Assembly: GCA_017642485.1 (NCBI GenBank)
Contig: JAGCPC010000116.1
Coordinates: forward strand, 1-42,470
DNA: 42,470 bases
DNA from: Prevotella sp.
GTDB lineage: Bacteria > Bacteroidota > Bacteroidia > Bacteroidales > Bacteroidaceae
Direction: 5' to 3'
Part shown: positions 7,837-15,107 of the stretch, one piece after another
Layout of the letters: every line of letters begins with the position of its first letter
Numbering within the stretch: position 1 is the first letter of the stretch
The notes under the pieces: generated by a model
What the model was told of the DNA's origin: nothing
Database searches by the model: none
Seen by the model: the letters and a program-made list of their open reading frames with translations, nothing else
Translations under genes and position numbers: made by a program

Positions 7837-9609
7837 ATGACTGAAATAGAAGAGAAAAAGGAGGGACAGGAGAAATCCCTGAACTTTATAGAGCAGAAGA
7901 TAGAACAGGACTTAGCCGAGGGCAAGAACGGAGGAAGGGTGCAGACTCGTTTTCCACCAGAGCCTAACGGCTACTTGCACATAGGTCATGCCAAGGCGAT
8001 AGCGCTGGATTTTGGCGTGGCTGAGAAGTATAACGGCGTGTGTAACCTGCGCCTTGACGATACCAACCCCCAGAAGGAGGACATAGAGTATGTGAAGGCG
8101 ATAGAGAAGGACATAGAGTGGCTGGGCTTCAAATGGGGCAAGGTGCTCTATGCGTCGGACTATTTCCAGCAGTTGTGGGACTTTGCCGTAGAACTGATAA
8201 AGCGTGGCAAGGCTTACGTGGACGAACAGTCGGCTGAGGAGATAGCCAAGCAGAAAGGCACGCCTACCACGCCTGGACAGAACTCGCCTTACAGAGACCG
8301 CCCTGTGGAAGAGTCTTTGGCTCTGTTTAACGAAATGAACAGCGGCAACATGGAGCCTGGCAAGATGGTGCTGAGGGCTAAGATAGACATGGCGAGCGAC
8401 AACATGCACTTCCGCGACCCTATCATATACCGTGTGCTGAACATACCTCACTGGAGGACTGGCAACAAATGGAATGCATACCCTATGTATGACTTCACTC
8501 ACGGACAGTGCGACTACTGGGAGGGAGTGACCCACTCACTGTGCACACTGGAGTTTGTGAGCCACCGTCCGCTATACGACCTATTTGTCGATTGGGCTAA
8601 GGAATGTGCCGGCGACGACAAACCAATGGATGACAACCGTCCACGTCAGACGGAATTCAACAAGCTGAACCTCACGCACATACTCCTGTCAAAGCGCAAC
8701 CTGCTGATGTTGGTAAACGAGGGTGTGGTGACAGGATGGGACGACCCACGAATGCCTACCATATCAGCCTTCCGCAGGAGGGGTTACAGTCCTGAGGGCA
8801 TAAAGGCATTTATCAACAAGATAGGCTACACGAAGTTTGACGCGCTGAACCAGATGTCACTCTTCGAGAGTGCCATAAGGGACGACCTGAACAAGAGGGC
8901 GCAGAGAGTGAGCGCTGTGGTAAACCCCGTGAAGCTTGTGATAACCAATTTCCCCGAGGACAAGACCGAGACCTACACCGCGATAAACAATCCAGAAAAC
9001 GAGGCTGACGGAACGCACGAGATAGAATTCTCACGCGAACTGTGGATAGAGCGTGACGATTTCATGGAAGATGCTCCAAAGAAATTCTTCCGTCTCGGTC
9101 CCGGCAAGGAGGTAAGGCTGAAGAACTCATATATAATAAGGTGTCCTGAGAACGTGGAGGACTGCTGCAAGAAGGACGAGAACGGCAACATCGTGGAGAT
9201 ATACGCAGAACTGATACCTGAGACCAAGACGGGCGAGGCTAACTGCAACATGAAGATAAAGGGCAAGACCATACACTGGGTAAGTTGTAAGCACTGCATA
9301 GAGGCAGAGGTGAGGAACTACGACCGCCTGTGGATGGTGGAGAACCCTCGCGACGAGGTGGCAGCATATTCTAAGGAGCAAGGCAAGGACCGCATAGACA
9401 TAGACGACATGCGCAAGTTTATAAACCCTGAGAGCCTTGAGGTAAAGAAGGCTTACGTGGAGAAATACTGCGCTGAGTTCAAGCCTCTGGACTACCTGCA
9501 ATTCCAACGCGTGGGCTACTACACTCCTGACTACGACTCTACACCCGATCACCTTATATTTAATAAGACGGTGGGACTGAAGGATACGTGGAAGGCGGCC
9601 AATTCATAA
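7837..9609 (+). CDS. glnS: Glutaminyl-tRNA synthetase
   Basis: Charges tRNA-Gln with glutamine. Start chosen at ATG 7837 (590 aa): the frame opens at 7780, but that stretch contains the promoter. The class I signature PPEPNGYLHIGHAKA is at 40-54 (HIGH at 48-51), and LLSKR is the KMSKS-type loop. GlnRS/GluRS features such as RLDDTNPQKED, YDFTHGQCD and the HSLCTLEF segment are plain, and the C-terminal two-barrel anticodon-binding part is present. Length is slightly above E. coli GlnRS (about 554). Having GlnRS suggests that this organism does not depend on the Glu-tRNA-Gln amidotransferase route, though that cannot be tested in this window. Confidence 0.97.
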   Translation: MTEIEEKKEGQEKSLNFIEQKIEQDLAEGKNGGRVQTRFPPEPNGYLHIGHAKAIALDFGVAEKYNGVCNLRLDDTNPQKEDIEYVKAIEKDIEWLGFKWGKVLYASDYFQQLWDFAVELIKRGKAYVDEQSAEEIAKQKGTPTTPGQNSPYRDRPVEESLALFNEMNSGNMEPGKMVLRAKIDMASDNMHFRDPIIYRVLNIPHWRTGNKWNAYPMYDFTHGQCDYWEGVTHSLCTLEFVSHRPLYDLFVDWAKECAGDDKPMDDNRPRQTEFNKLNLTHILLSKRNLLMLVNEGVVTGWDDPRMPTISAFRRRGYSPEGIKAFINKIGYTKFDALNQMSLFESAIRDDLNKRAQRVSAVVNPVKLVITNFPEDKTETYTAINNPENEADGTHEIEFSRELWIERDDFMEDAPKKFFRLGPGKEVRLKNSYIIRCPENVEDCCKKDENGNIVEIYAELIPETKTGEANCNMKIKGKTIHWVSCKHCIEAEVRNYDRLWMVENPRDEVAAYSKEQGKDRIDIDDMRKFINPESLEVKKAYVEKYCAEFKPLDYLQFQRVGYYTPDYDSTPDHLIFNKTVGLKDTWKAANS

Positions 9610-9665
9610 TTCACAATTCATAATTCACATTTCATAATTCATAATTCATAATTCACAATTAAGAA
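9604..9665. repeat. Degenerate AATTCATAATTCAC repeats between glnS and dedA
   Basis: About seven imperfect head-to-tail copies of a 7-9 bp unit (AATTCATA, AATTCACA) fill the whole gap and run directly into the GTG start of dedA. No promoter or hairpin terminator is visible inside. Variable unit length and the absence of spacers exclude CRISPR. Confidence 0.85.
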
Positions 9666-10304
9666 GTGCTATCATCATTACTTCAGACATTTCTCGACAA
9701 CCTCAACTACGGTACGATATTCTTCCTCATGCTGCTTGAAAGCACCGTGATACCCGTGCCGTCGGAGTTTGTAGTGACACCTGCGGCATTCAATGCTGCT
9801 GACGGAACCATCGACATGTGGCTCGTCATACTCTTTGCCACCATCGGTGCCGACTGTGGTGCCACCATCAACTATATAGCTGGCTACTACCTTGGACGAC
9901 CTATCATATACCGTTTTGCCAACAGCAAATGGGGCAAGATGTGCCTGCTGAACCAGGAGAAGGTGGAACATGCAGAGAAGTACTTTGACGACCACGGGGC
10001 TGTAGCCACCGTGACAGGACGACTGATACCAGGCATCAGACACCTGATATCCATTCCTGCCGGACTGGCGAAGATGAACTTCTGGAAGTTTCTGCTCTAC
10101 ACCACCCTCGGCGCAGGAGCATGGAACTGCATACTGGCAGGCTTAGGATGGTATCTGCACACGTTTGTCAATAGGGACGAACTGGCAGCATACATCGAAC
10201 TATACAGCGAATACATCAAATTGGGCATACTCGTAATGGTATTGCTCGTGATAGCCTATTTCTGCGTAAAAAGTTTTCGTAAAAGGCATAAAAGGACAAA
10301 ATAG
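9666..10304 (+). CDS. DedA-family inner-membrane protein
   Basis: DedA (SNARE-associated/VTT superfamily) proteins are membrane proteins implicated in lipid carrier flipping and membrane homeostasis; the exact substrate here is unknown. The 212-aa product has an N-terminal half with the re-entrant ESTVIPVPSEFVVTPAA segment, then GADCGATINYIAGYYLGR, and the conserved acidic/arginine region FDDHGAVATVTGRLIPGIRHLISIPAGLAKM. Two clear spans follow (about 138-158 and 185-205) and a basic tail. Length matches the family. The start is GTG at 9666, immediately after the repeat tract. It stands alone after glnS and is not obviously linked in function. Confidence 0.92.
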   Translation: MLSSLLQTFLDNLNYGTIFFLMLLESTVIPVPSEFVVTPAAFNAADGTIDMWLVILFATIGADCGATINYIAGYYLGRPIIYRFANSKWGKMCLLNQEKVEHAEKYFDDHGAVATVTGRLIPGIRHLISIPAGLAKMNFWKFLLYTTLGAGAWNCILAGLGWYLHTFVNRDELAAYIELYSEYIKLGILVMVLLVIAYFCVKSFRKRHKRTK

Positions 10305-10330
10305 AAGGTAAAAAACACAATAATTCGCAT

Positions 10331-10354
10331 TTTTCTTGAAAAAAGTCAAGAAAA
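10331..10354. terminator. AT-rich hairpin after dedA
   Basis: TTTTCTTGA (10331-10339) and TCAAGAAAA (10346-10354) form a 9-bp stem with a 6-nt loop 26 bp after the dedA stop. There is no clear T-run after it on the plus strand, so it may be a weak terminator or part of the regulatory region of the next transcript. Confidence 0.35.
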
Positions 10355-10356
10355 AA

Positions 10357-10388
10357 TTTGCAGAATATGAAAAAATACTTTAATTTTG
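10357..10388 (+). promoter_or_regulatory. Promoter of a candidate small RNA
   Basis: TTTG (10357-10360), 20 bp, TAATTTTG (10381-10388). No open reading frame follows; a strong terminator lies 60-100 bp downstream. Confidence 0.6.
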
Positions 10389-10394
10389 TACTCG

Positions 10395-10488
10395 TTATCC
10401 TGAATACAATCTTTTTACCTTAAAGAAGGCTAATACCTATTGAGATTGGAACGCTTACATCGTGAGATGCGAGCGTTTCGCTTTTTTT
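10395..10488 (+). ncRNA. Candidate small RNA of about 95 nt
   Basis: Bounded by the promoter at 10357-10388 and the terminator at 10450-10488, with no plausible coding frame. Inside, CAATCT (10407-10412) can pair with AGATTG (10443-10448), leaving a loop with ACCTTAAAGAAGG. The stretch 10407-10440 closely resembles 10653-10684 in the same intergenic region. The start is estimated from the promoter only. It could be a regulatory RNA or an attenuated leader whose gene has been lost. I do not recognise a named family. Confidence 0.5.
10450..10488 (+). terminator. Strong intrinsic terminator of the candidate small RNA
   Basis: AACGCT (10450-10455) pairs with AGCGTT (10472-10477), with an inner CATC/GATG stem capped by GTGA, a GNRA-type tetraloop. 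A seven-T run follows at 10482-10488. Confidence 0.8.
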
Positions 10489-10501
10489 ATATATTAGCTT
10501 T

Positions 10502-10560
10502 GAAGATGAAAGACGATAGATGATAGATAAAAGATTATAGATGAAAGATTATGGATTATA
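10502..10560. repeat. Degenerate GATAGATGA/GATTATAG repeats
   Basis: Imperfect units of about 8-11 bp (GATGAAAG, GATAGATGA, AAAGATTATAG) in the middle of the 10.3-10.8 kb gap. Same style as the other intergenic tracts but with a different unit sequence. Confidence 0.7.
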
Positions 10561-10629
10561 GGGCTTTTCATTCATAGATGGTCTGCCAACAGGAACTGGA
10601 TGGTGCGTGGGGATGTTGTAGGCGCACAC

Positions 10630-10652
10630 AAAAAAAGGGCTCCGCTGAGCCC
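10630..10652 (-). terminator. Intrinsic terminator, minus strand
   Basis: Six-bp GC-rich stem GGGCTC/GAGCCC with a four-base loop, then seven T on the minus strand. It could also catch read-through from the DUF2520 gene, whose stop lies about 135 bp upstream. Confidence 0.7.
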
Positions 10653-10690
10653 CAATCTTTGTTAACCTTAAATCTAATACTATGAAAAAC
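10630..10690 (-). ncRNA. Candidate minus-strand mini-transcript of about 60 nt
   Basis: A minus-strand promoter (TTG at 10725-10727, 20 bp, TAACTTTG at 10697-10704) is followed within about 55 bp by GGGCTC/GAGCCC (10637-10652) and a T-run (the A-run at 10630-10636). The RNA would contain the shared motif ending in AAAGATTG just before the hairpin, an arrangement like the plus-strand candidate, where AGATTG also precedes the terminator. It lies downstream of the DUF2520 gene but appears to be its own unit. Start estimated from the promoter. Confidence 0.45.
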
Positions 10691-10696
10691 ACAGTG

Positions 10697-10727
10697 CAAA
10701 GTTACAAACAGAATTGCAAAATTGCAA
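10697..10727 (-). promoter_or_regulatory. Promoter of the minus-strand mini-transcript
   Basis: TTG (10725-10727), 20-bp spacer, TAACTTTG (10697-10704) on the minus strand. The -7 part is a perfect consensus match; the -33 part lacks the first T. Confidence 0.5.
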
Positions 10728-10787
10728 GTTTTTTCTAAAGATTTTTATTCGTATTGGCGTTTTCTTGATAAATATCAAGCAAAAGCA

Positions 10788-11567
10788 CTATTTTTCTTCG
10801 TTTTGGGCATCCAGATAAATACTTTTTGCCATGAGTTGGTATATCTCCTTTGCAAGGGGATCGGTGATAAGGTCGAGCTGGCGCTGCATCACACCTACGT
10901 CATTACGTACCATGGGTCCAGTCTGTGCATCGTGTGGCGACATGGAGCAGGCCTTGCGTGCGGTCTCCATGATGAGAGGTTCTAAGATGCGAAAGTCGAG
11001 TCCCTCGCTCTGTAGAATCTTCTCGGCGATATGGTAACAGTGATTAGTGAGATTGCATGAGAATACTGCTGCAAGATGCAATTGCTTGCGCTTGTCAGAG
11101 TCGATACTGACAACCTTGTCGCAGACCGCATGAGCGAGTTGTGATACGGTGTGCATACTTACATCATCCGTTGCTTCAATAAAACACGGTATATCTTTAA
11201 AACACAAAGTTCTGCCCTTAGTAAAAGACTGCATCGGGTAGAGCACGGCAGCATGTTCTGCTACTCCATTAAAGACATCTATACTGACGCTCCCTGCGGT
11301 GTGGATGAAGACTGCCCCACCCCTACCCTTGGCCAGCTGGCGTGCGGTTTCGTGTATGGCATCGTCCTTGATGGAGATGATGTATGCATCGGCATCTGTC
11401 ATGACCTCACCGATATCATCGGTAAAAGGACAACCGAGCTTTGAGGCGAGCAAACTGGCATGACTCAAGGTAGGACTATACACTTGGCATGGTGACATGC
11501 CTGCACCATGCAGTGCGAGCGAGAGGTGTGTGGCGAGGTTTCCTGAACCTATCATAGCTATTTTCAT
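10788..11567 (-). CDS. Rossmann-fold oxidoreductase with C-terminal DUF2520 domain
   Basis: Predicted NAD(P)-binding protein of the ProC/PanE-like superfamily; the reaction is not known. The 259-aa product begins with the dinucleotide-binding MIGSGNLATHLSLAL (GSGNLA at 7-12). It then shows a YPMQSFTKGR segment and the C-terminal helical half typical of DUF2520: QLHLAAVFSCNLTNHCYHIAE, EPLIMETARKA and DAQTGPMVRND. ATG start 11567. The -7 element ends only 4 bp before this ATG, so the message may be leaderless. It is divergent from panB. Because no panE is visible, a ketopantoate reductase role is tempting but unproven: in relatives, as I recall, DUF2520 genes sit beside maf and kdsC instead. 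Confidence 0.85.
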   Translation of the reverse strand: MKIAMIGSGNLATHLSLALHGAGMSPCQVYSPTLSHASLLASKLGCPFTDDIGEVMTDADAYIISIKDDAIHETARQLAKGRGGAVFIHTAGSVSIDVFNGVAEHAAVLYPMQSFTKGRTLCFKDIPCFIEATDDVSMHTVSQLAHAVCDKVVSIDSDKRKQLHLAAVFSCNLTNHCYHIAEKILQSEGLDFRILEPLIMETARKACSMSPHDAQTGPMVRNDVGVMQRQLDLITDPLAKEIYQLMAKSIYLDAQNEEK

Positions 11568-11571
11568 GCTG

Positions 11572-11602
11572 CAAAGTTACGAAAAAACTTTTGTTGTTTC
11601 AA
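11572..11602 (-). promoter_or_regulatory. Promoter of the DUF2520 gene, interleaved with the panB promoter
   Basis: On the minus strand TTG (11600-11602), 20 bp, TAACTTTG (11572-11579). The -33 part lies inside the spacer of the divergent panB promoter, and the panB -33 part lies inside this spacer. Confidence 0.65.
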
Positions 11603-11620
11603 GTATTTTTTGTAATTTTG
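11590..11620 (+). promoter_or_regulatory. Promoter of the pan-coa operon
   Basis: TTTG (11590-11593), exactly 19 bp, TAATTTTG (11613-11620). The region 11598-11622 is identical over 25 bp to the glnS promoter. Confidence 0.85.
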
Positions 11621-11680
11621 CACCCGTAAATGCTTACAGCATTACGGATAGTGAAAAAAGTAACAGTTTTTTTTGAGAGA

Positions 11681-12475
11681 ATGAAGAAAACAATAAATGA
11701 CCTGACGGCACGCAAGGGAGGCACTCCCATCAGTATGCTTACGGCATACGACTACCACACTGCGATGACCATCGACGAGGCTGGCATAGACATGATACTC
11801 GTGGGTGACTCGCTAGGCAATGTGATGCTGGGGTACGAGAATACGCTCGCCGTCACCGTTGACGATATGATACACCACGGCAAGGCGGTATGCCGAGGCA
11901 CGAAGGAAGCCTTTGTGGTCATCGATATGCCGTTTATGTCGTACCAGCCATCGGTGGAGGATGCCGTGCGCAACGCAGGACGCATAATGAAAGAGACGGG
12001 TTGCCAGGCAGTGAAGCTCGAGGGCGGAGTGGAGTACGCTGACCGTATCAAGGCAATAGTACAGGCTGGCATACCGGTGGTAGCTCACATAGGACTGACA
12101 CCACAGTCGGTCAACGCATTCGGAGGCTACAAGGTACAGGGCAGAACGGATAAGGCGGCACAGAAACTGCTCGAAGACGCCAGGGCGGTGAGTGCTGCAG
12201 GAGCTTTCGCCATAACGCTGGAGTGCGTGCCAGAGGAACTTGCCAAGACGGTAACACAAGAGGTAGGCGCCATCACAATAGGCATAGGTGCAGGCAGGTA
12301 CTGCGACGGACAGGTGCTGGTATATCAGGACATGCTGGGATATACGGGCGGTTTTACGCCAAAATTTGTCAAGAAGTATGCTGACCTGCACAGCGTGATG
12401 CTTGAGGCATTCAAGGAGTACAAGAATGATTGTGAACAAAGACTGTTTCCTAATGAGGCACAGTCGTATGTTTAG
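11681..12475 (+). CDS. panB: 3-Methyl-2-oxobutanoate hydroxymethyltransferase
   Basis: First step of pantothenate synthesis: transfers a hydroxymethyl group from methylene-tetrahydrofolate to 2-ketoisovalerate, giving ketopantoate. I start at ATG 11681 (264 aa, family length; GAGAGA just upstream may help ribosome binding). An in-frame ATG at 11630 lies only 9 bp after the -7 element and adds an unconserved segment. Metal and substrate residues are in place: VGDS (D43, S44), D82 in IDMPFMSY, K112 and the catalytic E181 in LECVPEEL. The conserved GGYKVQGR and IGIGAGRYCDGQVLVYQDMLG stretches are present. Leads panC, panD, coaBC and coaX on the same strand. Confidence 0.97.
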   Translation: MKKTINDLTARKGGTPISMLTAYDYHTAMTIDEAGIDMILVGDSLGNVMLGYENTLAVTVDDMIHHGKAVCRGTKEAFVVIDMPFMSYQPSVEDAVRNAGRIMKETGCQAVKLEGGVEYADRIKAIVQAGIPVVAHIGLTPQSVNAFGGYKVQGRTDKAAQKLLEDARAVSAAGAFAITLECVPEELAKTVTQEVGAITIGIGAGRYCDGQVLVYQDMLGYTGGFTPKFVKKYADLHSVMLEAFKEYKNDCEQRLFPNEAQSYV

Positions 12476-12539
12476 TTCACAATTCACAGTTAGTTCGCGA
12501 AGCTCATCACTTCGTGTCACAGTTCACAGTTCTTATAAG
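12473..12539. repeat. Degenerate GTTCACA repeats with an embedded palindromic element, panB-panC gap
   Basis: AGTTCACA/AATTCACA-type units surround a different insert at 12494-12517. That insert (TTCGCGAAGC, then TCATCACTTCGTGT) contains the short hairpin CGAAG/CTTCG and recurs almost exactly at 29853-29877. The tract fills most of the panB-panC gap. Confidence 0.8.
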
Positions 12540-12550
12540 ACAAGAAGAAA

Positions 12551-13390
12551 ATGCAAGTAGTAAAGACCATAAAAGAAGTTAGAGACATCGTAAAAGAGTG
12601 GAGAAAGGAGGGACTCACCGTGGGACTGGTGCCTACGATGGGTTATCTGCACGAGGGACATCAGAGTCTCATCAGCAAGTCGGCAAGTCAGAATGACCGG
12701 ACCGTAGTATCGGTATTTGTCAACCCCATACAGTTTGGCCCTAATGAGGACCTGGCGACATACCCCCGCGACCTGGAGCGCGATATGCAGAAGGTGGAGG
12801 AAGCTGGTGGCGACATCATATTCAACCCGGAACCAAGCGAGATGTACCCAGGACACTTCACATCATTTATAGACACGACGGAGACCACCGAACTGCTATG
12901 TGGCGCACGACGTCCAGTACATTTCCGCGGTGTGTGCACAGTGGTTGGCAAACTATTCAACATAGTGGCTCCTGACCGTGCCTACTTCGGACAGAAGGAC
13001 GCACAGCAGCTCGCCACTATAAAGCGGTTTGTACGCGACCTCAACTTTGACATCGAGATAGTGCCCTGCCCCATTGTACGCGAGGACGACGGACTGGCAA
13101 AGTCGAGCCGCAATACATACCTCTCACCAGAGGAGCGCAAAGCAGCGCTGATACTGTCGCAGAGCCTCATGAAGGGCAAGACGGCAATAGAGAGCGGAGA
13201 GAAAAGCGCAGCGAAGATCATAGAGACGATAACACAAAGCCTCGAGACAGAACCCCTCGCACGCATAGACTATGTAGAGGTGGTCGATTTTGACAACGTA
13301 CAGAGGGTGGACACGATAGGTGACAACACTCTCGTGGCCATCGCCGTATTTATAGGTAAGACACGACTGATAGATAATATTATCATCTAA
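12551..13390 (+). CDS. panC: Pantothenate synthetase
   Basis: ATP-dependent ligation of pantoate to beta-alanine, forming pantothenate. The 279-aa product has the usual length and family motifs: PTMGYLHEGHQSLI at 28-41 (the HIGH-like nucleotide site is HEGH), VSVFVNPIQFGPNEDLATYPRD, the FRGVCTVVGKLFN segment, FGQKDAQQL and the KMSKS-like SSRNTYLSPEER. ATG start; the gap to panB holds a repeat tract, yet the same-strand order panB-panC-panD and absence of a terminator argue for one operon. Its amine substrate is made by PanD, encoded next. Confidence 0.97.
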   Translation: MQVVKTIKEVRDIVKEWRKEGLTVGLVPTMGYLHEGHQSLISKSASQNDRTVVSVFVNPIQFGPNEDLATYPRDLERDMQKVEEAGGDIIFNPEPSEMYPGHFTSFIDTTETTELLCGARRPVHFRGVCTVVGKLFNIVAPDRAYFGQKDAQQLATIKRFVRDLNFDIEIVPCPIVREDDGLAKSSRNTYLSPEERKAALILSQSLMKGKTAIESGEKSAAKIIETITQSLETEPLARIDYVEVVDFDNVQRVDTIGDNTLVAIAVFIGKTRLIDNIII

Positions 13391-13472
13391 AGACCCTCTC
13401 TCCCACCCCCATTTAGTGTGGGACTTTATAAGGAAAAAGATTAAACAAGGATAACACTATTAAAGAACAGAG

Positions 13473-13862
13473 ATGAACATAACACTGCTGAAATCAAAGA
13501 TACACCGTGCCGTAATAACACAGGCAGACCTCGACTACGTGGGCAGCATAACCATCGATACCAAACTGATGCGCGAGGTTGGCATCATGGAGTACGAGAA
13601 GGTACAGGTAGCCGACATCAATAACGGTAACCGATTTGAAACCTACACCATAGCAGGCGAAGAGGGTTCGGGAATAATATGCGTCAACGGCGCTGCGGCA
13701 CACTGTGTCAATGTGGGCGACAAAATCATCATAATGGCTTATGCCGACATGACACCCGAAGAGGCTGAGAACCACAGGCCGGAGGTAATCTTCGTAGATG
13801 ACAACAACGCTATAGTACGCAAGGCCAACTACGAGAAGCATGGACTGCTCAGCGACCAGTAA
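13473..13862 (+). CDS. panD: Aspartate 1-decarboxylase
   Basis: Pyruvoyl enzyme that makes beta-alanine from aspartate for PanC. The 129-aa proenzyme carries the self-cleavage site G24-S25 (YVGSIT), after which Ser25 becomes the pyruvoyl group. Residues known to matter in E. coli are conserved: K9, R54, T57 and Y58, and the NGAAAH segment. The last codons and stop are covered by the first copy of a perfect 20-bp tandem duplication. Beyond the family core the C-terminus has only a short tail. ATG start, 82 bp after panC in a gap with no evident terminator. Confidence 0.96.
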   Translation: MNITLLKSKIHRAVITQADLDYVGSITIDTKLMREVGIMEYEKVQVADINNGNRFETYTIAGEEGSGIICVNGAAAHCVNVGDKIIIMAYADMTPEEAENHRPEVIFVDDNNAIVRKANYEKHGLLSDQ

Positions 13863-13888
13863 TACAAATCAGCGACCAGTAATACAAA
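13849..13888. repeat. Perfect 20-bp tandem duplication at the panD end
   Basis: 13849-13868 and 13869-13888 are identical and adjacent. The first copy includes the panD stop codon (13860-13862), so the second copy is non-coding. It looks like a recent slippage or unequal-exchange event. Confidence 0.95.
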
Positions 13889-13913
13889 CATGTATAGGGA
13901 ATAAGAAGAAAAA

Positions 13914-15107
13914 ATGCTTAAGGGAAAGACCATAGTACTGGGAGTGACGGGTTCGATAGCTGCCTACAAGACCGCTATGCTTGCCTCTATGCTCGTAAAG
14001 CAGCATGCCGACGTACACGTCATCATGACACAGAATGCATGTCACTTTATCAATCCCATAACATTTGAGACACTCACGCACCATAAGTGCCTCGTTGATA
14101 CCTTTGACAGAAACTTTGAGTTTAAGGTAGAACACGTATCGCTCGCACAAGCCGCCGATGCCTTTCTTATAGCACCAGCATCAGCCAACGTGATAGGTAA
14201 ACTGGCTGGAGGTATATGTGACGACATGCTCACCACTACCGTGTGTGCCACACGCAAACCCGTGCTCATAGCTCCCGCCATGAATACCGGCATGTACGAA
14301 AACCCTATAGTGCAAGACAACCTCAACAAACTGGCACGCTACGGATATACCATAATAGAACCTGCCACAGGACGCTTGGCTTGTGGTGACACAGGGAAGG
14401 GAAAGATGCCTGAGCCAGAGGAGCTCATGGACAATATCATGCTCGCCATAGCAAAGGACAAAGACTTTGGCGGCAGAAAAGTGATAATATCTGCTGGCCC
14501 CACACAAGAAGCGATAGACCCCGTGAGATACATCACCAACCACTCATCAGGCAAAATGGGGTATGCTCTCGCCAAGATGGCACTGCTGAGAGGCGCAGAG
14601 GTGACACTTGTCACCGGACCCGTAAGCATAACCCCTTTTACAGGTATCAGCGATATCGTGAGGGTGAAGAGTGCGGAGGATATGTACAACGCCGTAACAC
14701 AGCGTAGCTCAGAAGCGGACATAATAATAATGTGCAGCGCTGTAGCCGACTATACTCCAGCCACATACTCTGAGCAAAAGGTGAAAAAGCATGACGACAA
14801 CATGACGATAGAACTCATGCGAACAAAGGACATACTGAAAAGCCTCGGAGAGAAGAAATATGACGGTCAGGTGGTGGTAGGATTCTCAATGGAGACGGAA
14901 AACCTCATAGCCAACTCACAGGCAAAACTGCAGAAAAAGAACGTGGACCTCATATGTGCCAACTCCATCGCTACGGACAAGACAGGATTTGGTGTTGATA
15001 CTAATAAGGTGACGCTGATTGCAAAAGATGGTATCACGGAACTGCCTTTGTGCACAAAAGAGGAGACGGCTGACCTCATTCTTGACAAGATAGTCACACT
15101 ATTATGA
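13914..15107 (+). CDS. coaBC: Bifunctional phosphopantothenoylcysteine decarboxylase/phosphopantothenate-cysteine ligase
   Basis: Two consecutive CoA steps: CTP-dependent coupling of cysteine to phosphopantothenate (C-terminal CoaB half) and FMN-dependent decarboxylation to phosphopantetheine (N-terminal CoaC half). In the 397-aa product the flavoprotein half has GSIAAYKT, catalytic H74, the PAMNTGMYENP motif at 121-131 and C157 in LACGDTGKGKMPEP. The synthetase half starts near 187 with ISAGPTQEAIDPVRYITNHSSGKMG (N209) and later has the lysine-rich KVKKHD loop. Length is normal. The stop overlaps the coaX start by 4 nt (ATGA), so translation is coupled. Confidence 0.97.
   Translation: MLKGKTIVLGVTGSIAAYKTAMLASMLVKQHADVHVIMTQNACHFINPITFETLTHHKCLVDTFDRNFEFKVEHVSLAQAADAFLIAPASANVIGKLAGGICDDMLTTTVCATRKPVLIAPAMNTGMYENPIVQDNLNKLARYGYTIIEPATGRLACGDTGKGKMPEPEELMDNIMLAIAKDKDFGGRKVIISAGPTQEAIDPVRYITNHSSGKMGYALAKMALLRGAEVTLVTGPVSITPFTGISDIVRVKSAEDMYNAVTQRSSEADIIIMCSAVADYTPATYSEQKVKKHDDNMTIELMRTKDILKSLGEKKYDGQVVVGFSMETENLIANSQAKLQKKNVDLICANSIATDKTGFGVDTNKVTLIAKDGITELPLCTKEETADLILDKIVTLL

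Noticed and set aside
9604..9665. CRISPR-like look of the AATTCA repeats
   Set aside because: Units are 7-9 bp, imperfect and directly adjacent, with no unique spacers and no cas genes.
10682..10738. Short plus-strand frame MKNTVQSYKQNCKIASFF after the GGGCTC hairpin
   Set aside because: Only 18 codons, no supporting promoter on that strand, and it overlaps the minus-strand promoter and motif. A leader peptide is possible but the minus-strand reading explains the hairpin and T-run better.
10764..10779. CTTGATA/TATCAAG palindrome after the DUF2520 stop as terminator
   Set aside because: No T-run follows on the minus strand; the stem is AT-rich and the loop is only two bases.
11630..11680. 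Upstream ATG extending panB by 17 residues
   Set aside because: It lies 9 bp after the -7 element, and the extension is not like the PanB family; MKKTINDL at 11681 is the expected N-terminus.
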